NCBI GenBank assembly: GCA_964462945.1
Contig: CAYWZW010000035.1
Location: 1 to 54,585 of the forward strand
Direction: 5' to 3'
Length of the DNA stretch: 54,585 nt
Origin: GCA-020343675 sp964462945
GTDB lineage: Bacteria; Planctomycetota; Phycisphaerae; Sedimentisphaerales; Anaerobacaceae
The notes beneath the pieces are model-generated. The model did not search any database. It was not told the origin of the DNA and saw only the letters and a program-made list of their open reading frames with translations. Numbering within the stretch: the first letter of the stretch is position 1; every line of letters begins with the position of its first letter. Made by a program: the position numbers and the translations under genes. Positions 50,219-54,585 of this stretch are shown piece by piece.

Positions 50219-50419
50219 TTACATACTGATTGAGGCTCTCACAGCCGCCACAATCGCCGAACGGATAACGGAGGGTAGTTCTGGCCAGGCAACGACAATT
50301 TCAGCCAAGTCCGGGTGTTTTTGCACGGTATGCGCCAAGCATGACGCCAAGACAGGTTGCTCTGAACTTGTAAGTGCTTTATTCTGTGGTAGGTTATGAC
50401 TTTGGTGCGCGGGATTCAA
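50219..50419 (-). CDS. Possible C-terminal protein fragment with WPELP motif
   Basis: The frame reads from the displaced att sequence into ALTSSEQPVLASCLAHTVQ, KHPDLAEIVVAWPELPSVIR and SAIVAAVRASISM. The AWPELP...IR.AIVA.VRA pattern resembles ends of small proteins I have seen near recombination genes in planctomycetes (recollection only). The nominal TTG start lies inside the att repeat, so the true N-terminus is probably lost or elsewhere. Confidence 0.4.
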   Translation of the reverse strand: MNPAHQSHNLPQNKALTSSEQPVLASCLAHTVQKHPDLAEIVVAWPELPSVIRSAIVAAVRASISM

Positions 50420-50467
50420 AATCCCGTCCTGGCAACAGGGTGAGGGTTCGACTCCTTACCTTCGGCA
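50407..50467 (+). repeat. attR: displaced tRNA-Leu 3' half
   Basis: 49 identical bases with 47313-47361, then a near-copy of the acceptor 3' strand with one inserted base. It has no 5' half and so is not a functional tRNA gene. It abuts the 3' end of bioY. Confidence 0.8.
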
Positions 50468-50489
50468 ATGGCGGCGCAGTTGCTGCCGC

Positions 50490-51089
50490 TTATTTTCCCT
50501 TGCCGGCAAGGTTGGTATATTCGAGCAGCTTCCAGCCGGACGGCAAAAGTATAGCCGCCAGGGCTATTTTCAGCAGGTCGCCGACAACAAAAGGAAACAG
50601 CCCTGCAATTAGGACCTGCTTTCCCACACCCATCAGGCAACACAGCCAAAACAACCCGCAGGTGTAGATGACCGCGTTCCCAATGACCATAGCCAGCATG
50701 GTTTTTCCGATTCGCCGGTCCCATCCCCTCTCCGCTAACAATCCCGTGATATAGGCGGCCGGCAGAAAGCCCATCAGGTATCCGCCCGTTGGGCCCGCGA
50801 GTGCGGCGGCACCGCCTCCGAATGCAAACACAGGCAGGCCCGCCACACCTTCGGCGAGGTAGGCAAGCACGGCCAAGCAGCCCCGCCGCGATCCTAACAG
50901 CGCGCCAATCATCAGCACGGCGAACGTCTGCCCCGTCACGGGAACGGGACCGAGAGGCAGCAGAATCTTGACCTGGGCACACAGGCCGATCAGCAAGGAC
51001 CCGCCCACAATCAAAGCCATATCGTAGAATCCGGCAAGCCTTCTCTCGCAAGGCCGCAGAAGATCAGCTACCGTCGCATTTGTCACCAT
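50490..51089 (-). CDS. bioY: Biotin transporter BioY
   Basis: 199 residues, the S-component of a biotin ECF transporter or a stand-alone carrier. Six hydrophobic segments and the BioY signature are present: AQVKILLPLGPVPVTGQTFAVLM, LLGSRRG, LPVFAFGGGAAALAGPTGGYLMGF. No bioMN genes are adjacent, so it may use a shared energising module or work alone. Confidence 0.92.
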   Translation of the reverse strand: MVTNATVADLLRPCERRLAGFYDMALIVGGSLLIGLCAQVKILLPLGPVPVTGQTFAVLMIGALLGSRRGCLAVLAYLAEGVAGLPVFAFGGGAAALAGPTGGYLMGFLPAAYITGLLAERGWDRRIGKTMLAMVIGNAVIYTCGLFWLCCLMGVGKQVLIAGLFPFVVGDLLKIALAAILLPSGWKLLEYTNLAGKGK

Positions 51090-51226
51090 ATCTGTCCTAT
51101 CAGCAGACGAAAAGAATCCGAATCACTCTAAGCCACAAGCTCGAATCATACCGTCGGCGGGTATTTTACCTGAGACTTCTTTCGGTGTCAAATGCCATGT
51201 TGCGAACCTTGTTCTTGAAACGAAGA

Positions 51227-51259
51227 GGGGCCTGTACCGAATCCATCGATACAGGCCCC
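51227..51259 (-). terminator. Strong stem-loop after the LamG gene
   Basis: GGGGCCTGTA (51227-51236) and TACAGGCCCC (51250-51259) form a perfect 10-bp stem with a 13-base loop, 31 bases after the LamG stop on the minus strand. The T-run is weak (TCTTCGTTTC), so termination may be partial. Confidence 0.6.
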
Positions 51260-51290
51260 GCATTGGCACTAACCCTGTGGATCAATCGGC

Positions 51291-54266
51291 CTACTGAGCC
51301 GGCGGTGCGAGGCGCACGTTGTCAAAGCCTTTCTGCTTTTCCGTGCCGGGCAGCTCAAAGCTGGAGTTTACAATCGCAACCGGCTGCGCACGGTACAGCC
51401 GGATGTCGTCGAAGTACATCTTGCCTTTGCCGCCCGGGATCGTCAGATTGCCGCGGGTGCCTATTCCTATGGCGATCTTGTCCACATTCGCCAGGTTCAC
51501 GCCCTGCTCGGCGAACGCCTGCAGCGGGATCACCCACTCGGTCCAGGTGCCCGTGACCAGGTTCGGATCGTCGTTGTACACAGCCGCCGGCGCGCCGGCG
51601 GCGTTGGCGATAGCCACATACATCGGCCCGGCCACGTTACACGGGTCGCCAGCGTACCACAGCGACAATTCCTCGACGCCGTTTTTGGTCCAGTCGCGCG
51701 GAGCAGTCAACGTCAGCTCTACTTCAGAGTACATGGCGAATCCCTGCTTGTTGTTGTCATAAGCCACGGGCATCGAATGACGGCCTGAGTGAACGATGGT
51801 TTGCTCCGTATAGGAGGCCGTCGTTTCGTCGCCGACGGCCGCGCCTGTGCCGTTGCCGGCGGAATAGGGCGGAGTCGCAGGCGTGCCGTAGCCAAGCCCG
51901 TCGTGCCACGAGTACCATATCTGGTTCTCGCCGGCGTTGTAGGCCTCGAAATCGTCCACGACGAGATAGTCGGCTGTCTTGATCGCCCGGACTCTGCCTT
52001 TGGCAATGGTTCCGTCGTTATTGAGCTCGTCGATGCGCCAGTAGTAGGTCTGGCCCCACTGGAAGCCTTCCGGCGGCGTATAGGTGGTGTTGCTGCGTCG
52101 GCCGCGATACACGCCGGTTGTGTCGGAAGCATCGGCATTCGCGACGGTGTCCGCGTTTGTGCCGAAAAAGACATCGTGCTGTGACGCCCCATCGCCGGGC
52201 CGCCAATTGACGGAGGTGACAGCCCCGGCTTCCAGAATCCTGCCGTTGGTGGGCCGCAAATCCCAGGCCATACGAGAATCGCCTCTGGCCGCCTGGAGGA
52301 TTTCGTCCTGGGTCAGGGCCTTGTTATAGACGCGCACGTCGCCGACATCGCCCGTGATTCCGGTGCCGACGCCTCGGGCTCCATTGAAGGTAGTGGCTTC
52401 GGAGTTGACACCCAGGAAGGCGTAACGGACGTTGCCCAAACCAAACGTCGGGCCTCCCGCCGCCGAGGGTTCCGCAATACCATCGATGTAAACGGTTGCC
52501 GCGCCGTTGTCGAACACGCCACAGACGTGGTGCCACAGGCCGTCGTCCACGCGCGTGACGCTGCCGTAGTCGATTTGTACATCGGCGCCGGCGCTCCTGG
52601 TCATGACATCCCAGCCGACCTGGCCCGCGGCGCCGCCGGCACCATTAATCTCCAGGCGCCAGTACTCGTTGCGGTCGAAGTTGACAATCTGCTGGTCGTT
52701 GGGATCGCTCGTGCGGATCCAGGCGCATGCCGTGACCTCGGTGTTGTTGGCATCGTTATAGTGGATGTTGTCAATCGCCACGTAGCCGCCGTCGGCGAAG
52801 GTCAGCGCACGGTCTGCATCGTCGAGCCATTTCGGGCTGGTCCATGCCGTCCCGAAGAGCTTGCCGTGGTTCTCATGGCCCGACCAGTCGAGCACCGTGG
52901 TCCCGGCGCCTTCGTCGAGCTTCCACCAGGCGACGAGGTTCGGGTCGGCTGCGACCGGAATGTCGGGCCTGGTTTTAAAGGTCCAGACCGTACCCTTGAG
53001 CCACGCGGCGCCGTTGAACGTATCCACCCGCCAGTAGTACGTGGTGGAGGCGGCAAGCGGGCCTGGGTCATACGTTGTTCCCAAAGTCGGAGGTGCACCA
53101 ACGGCGTTGGCCACCTGATCCCGGTCCGTCCCGAAATACACGGCGGCCATGATTGCCTTCAGGCCGGGCGACCAGCTCAAAACCACGTTGGTGGGTTCTG
53201 CAGGCTCGCCGTCGCCGGGGACCGGGGCAAAGGCCGTCAGCGGAGGAATCCAAAAACTCCAGACGTCCCCCCGCCACGGGCTACCCGGGTGAGAATTGTT
53301 GATCTCATCGACGCGCCAGTAGTAGGTGGTGCCGGGGGCCAGACCCTCCGGAGCGGGGAACCCCGGGAAGCCGACAGGCTGGCTGTTCGTGGCGATGTTG
53401 CCCACGAAGGCTGTCGCAGCGCCGGCATTGACGTCGTCGAAGCTCGTGCCAAAATACACATCATGCGAGAGAGCAAGCGGTCCGGCCACCCATTTAAGGG
53501 TCACCCACGTGTCCTCGATCTTCTGGCCGTCAGGCGGGGTCGGACTGTGGGCGCTTGCGAGATACCCCAGCGTCCTGAGATCTCTAATCTCGATGCCCGC
53601 CAGCTCCCTGTCGTAAATCTTGACGTCGTCGATGAGCCCCGGGAAATATCGGTCATTGTTGGGAGTGCGCCTGCCGATGGTCAGATCCACGTTGTTGGCG
53701 TTAACCACCAGAGCGAATGCGTCCGGGTCGATTGTGTCCCGGGTGTCGTCCCGGCCATCCAGGTAGAGCTTCACCTCCGGATACGAGATCGTAGCCGCCG
53801 CCCGCATGGCCAGCGCCACGTGGTGCCATTCAGCGTCGTTCAGGGTGGTGTCGCCCTGAATATTGCCGCTGCCGTGCTCGACGCGGAGCCTGCCGGCGCC
53901 GAGACGGAAATCTACTCTGCGAGTACCCGAGTTCCTGCCCCAGTATATCATGGTCGCATCACCGCCAGCAGTCGTGTTGACCCACGCGGTCACGGTGACG
54001 GGATGCGTGCTGAGAATGCCCTTGTAGCCGGTAACCGTGAAGTAGTCGCCGTCGCCGTCCAGGGCCAGGGCCTGCCCGGAGTGGCCCGCCGCGAAATGAG
54101 CGTCTCCCGTCAGGGCGCCGCTGCGCCCGTTGCCGGAGGCGTCAAGGCCGTCGCCGTTGAACTTCCACCAGCCGACCAGGTTGGGGTCAGCGGCTCTGGC
54201 TGGCCCAGCCAAAGCAACGCCCAACACCAAGACAAAAGGAACGAAAGAAATCAACTTCTTGGACAT
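51291..54266 (-). CDS. Secreted multi-domain LamG protein
   Basis: 991 residues. The signal peptide ends GPARA. Order: LamG/concanavalin-like domain 1 (about 26-230, ADPNLVGWWKFNGDGLDASGNG), two FN3-like units (GLAPGTTYYWRVDEINN and ASTTYYWRVDTFNG), LamG domain 2 (about 440-665, LVAWWKLDEGAGTTVLDWSG), another FN3-like unit, and a beta-sandwich carbohydrate-binding-like domain (about 770-970, LVVDDFEAYNAGENQIWYSW). No catalytic domain, cell-wall anchor or PEP-CTERM end is visible. Such LamG proteins are abundant in Phycisphaerae and probably bind polysaccharide. AAGGAGG precedes the ATG. Confidence 0.9.
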   Translation of the reverse strand: MSKKLISFVPFVLVLGVALAGPARAADPNLVGWWKFNGDGLDASGNGRSGALTGDAHFAAGHSGQALALDGDGDYFTVTGYKGILSTHPVTVTAWVNTTAGGDATMIYWGRNSGTRRVDFRLGAGRLRVEHGSGNIQGDTTLNDAEWHHVALAMRAAATISYPEVKLYLDGRDDTRDTIDPDAFALVVNANNVDLTIGRRTPNNDRYFPGLIDDVKIYDRELAGIEIRDLRTLGYLASAHSPTPPDGQKIEDTWVTLKWVAGPLALSHDVYFGTSFDDVNAGAATAFVGNIATNSQPVGFPGFPAPEGLAPGTTYYWRVDEINNSHPGSPWRGDVWSFWIPPLTAFAPVPGDGEPAEPTNVVLSWSPGLKAIMAAVYFGTDRDQVANAVGAPPTLGTTYDPGPLAASTTYYWRVDTFNGAAWLKGTVWTFKTRPDIPVAADPNLVAWWKLDEGAGTTVLDWSGHENHGKLFGTAWTSPKWLDDADRALTFADGGYVAIDNIHYNDANNTEVTACAWIRTSDPNDQQIVNFDRNEYWRLEINGAGGAAGQVGWDVMTRSAGADVQIDYGSVTRVDDGLWHHVCGVFDNGAATVYIDGIAEPSAAGGPTFGLGNVRYAFLGVNSEATTFNGARGVGTGITGDVGDVRVYNKALTQDEILQAARGDSRMAWDLRPTNGRILEAGAVTSVNWRPGDGASQHDVFFGTNADTVANADASDTTGVYRGRRSNTTYTPPEGFQWGQTYYWRIDELNNDGTIAKGRVRAIKTADYLVVDDFEAYNAGENQIWYSWHDGLGYGTPATPPYSAGNGTGAAVGDETTASYTEQTIVHSGRHSMPVAYDNNKQGFAMYSEVELTLTAPRDWTKNGVEELSLWYAGDPCNVAGPMYVAIANAAGAPAAVYNDDPNLVTGTWTEWVIPLQAFAEQGVNLANVDKIAIGIGTRGNLTIPGGKGKMYFDDIRLYRAQPVAIVNSSFELPGTEKQKGFDNVRLAPPAQ

Positions 54267-54400
54267 GGTTCAGTCCTCCTTCAAGAGAGTGTTTCGGAAT
54301 TGAAACGACCGATAATAATGCTTGTTTCGGCTACATTACTCGTGTCCGCCCGGAGACATTCTTCTTGCGATATACGGATGCAAACTTCACCGATTCCCAA

Positions 54401-54430
54401 TTTATACTAAATTATCCATATTCCCGTCAA
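54401..54430 (-). promoter_or_regulatory. Promoter of the LamG gene
   Basis: TTGACG (54425-54430), an 18-base spacer and TATAAA (54401-54406) on the minus strand, giving a leader of about 130 bases before the ATG. The rest of 54431-54585 shows no gene. Confidence 0.6.
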
Positions 54431-54585
54431 CAAGAAAAGTCTGCATATCGTACATCGGCACATCTTCCGGCCAAGATTATCCCGACAGGCGGTTTTTTCC
54501 TCCGAGAAGCTCGCAGGACACAGAATGAGCCGGACACCTTCAATTTCCAGATTTGGGACAGTTTTTGCTGGAATTACAACTACAA

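Larger units (their letters stand above)
47313..50467. mobile_element. Degenerate integrated island at tRNA-Leu
   Basis: The 3' half of tRNA-Leu (47313-47372) is repeated at 50407-50467, the classical trace of site-specific integration into a tRNA gene. Between the copies lie a SIR2-like gene, several small orphan genes and at least three gene fragments, with no recognisable integrase. The intact tRNA is on the left, so the right copy is the displaced original 3' end. The base composition is lower in GC than the flanks. Confidence 0.75.

Noticed and set aside
48514..50406. CRISPR array or integron cassettes
   Set aside because: The repeated octamers are too short and irregularly spaced, in both orientations, and no attC core or Cas/IntI gene is seen.
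50407..50467. Second tRNA-Leu gene
   Set aside because: Only the 3' half is present and the acceptor strand has an inserted base, so it is the displaced att copy.

Overview
The window looks like a bacterial chromosome segment, most likely from a Planctomycetota member of the Phycisphaerae type. The main grounds are the secreted double-LamG protein at the right end, the many lipoproteins and outer-membrane parts of a diderm envelope, and the anaerobic nitrogen and sulfur chemistry. The taxonomic call is inference from gene style only; there is no marker gene such as 16S rRNA. Nearly everything from 0.3 to 25.8 kb is on the minus strand.

Layout. (1) 0.3-9.9 kb: a copper/heavy-metal efflux operon read leftward, csoR - HAMP membrane protein - cusC - small haem-type membrane protein - cusB - two YHS lipoproteins - cusA. 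It starts at a promoter whose -10/-35 spacer carries a CsoR-type palindrome (TATACCCC-CAA-GGGGTATA). (2) 9.9-25.8 kb: a very long assimilatory sulfur operon read leftward. From promoter to end it holds an Rrf2 regulator of CymR type, DUF2061, a sulfate ABC transporter (sbp, cysT, cysW, cysA), APS reductase, MetY, a ThiS-like carrier, an E1-like enzyme, a JAMM protease, a YiiX-like lipoprotein, an outer-membrane barrel, a monohaem lipoprotein, a sulfite reductase fused to TusA, two cysteine synthases and MnmA. The carrier/E1/JAMM/MetY set matches a protein-thiocarboxylate route to homocysteine. (3) 26.0-30.0 kb, plus strand: a metX-metW fusion and thiSGH. (4) 30.0-41.6 kb: nitrogen-oxide functions. 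Two minus-strand operons share an operator-like motif (YgbA family/DUF255/TlpA/small lipoprotein, and NsrR-like/cupin/Zn-ribbon/HD/qNOR/hemerythrin/CPGS protein). A divergent plus-strand pair encodes a NapC/NrfH-type tetrahaem quinol dehydrogenase and an octahaem HAO-like cytochrome. (5) 41.8-47.1 kb: an AGE-family epimerase, an HNH-like gene and a HEPN-like gene (both AT-rich), a BamE-like lipoprotein, and two tiny Cys-containing genes missed by length cut-offs. A consensus promoter sits upstream of one of these. (6) 47.3-50.5 kb: tRNA-Leu(CAA) and a 3-kb island bounded by a repeat of the tRNA 3' half. It carries a SIR2-like gene, small orphan genes and gene debris, and no integrase. (7) 50.5-54.3 kb: bioY and the LamG protein.

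How it fits together. Sulfate is imported, reduced by APS reductase and the siroheme reductase, and fixed into cysteine (two CysK/CysM-like enzymes) or homocysteine (MetX supplies O-acetylhomoserine, MetY the sulfhydrylation, the carrier system the sulfur). Sulfur also goes to thiamine (ThiSGH) and possibly tRNA thiolation (TusA domain plus MnmA). No ATP sulfurylase or serine acetyltransferase is in the window. Nitrite/hydroxylamine reduction by the HAO pair sits beside an NO detoxification regulon, which fits NO as a toxic by-product. Features most worth checking are the carrier whose GGG end is masked by NVTD, the double-motif sulfite reductase-TusA fusion, the shared NO-regulon motif, the 29-residue MCKTCGC peptide, and the tRNA-Leu island.
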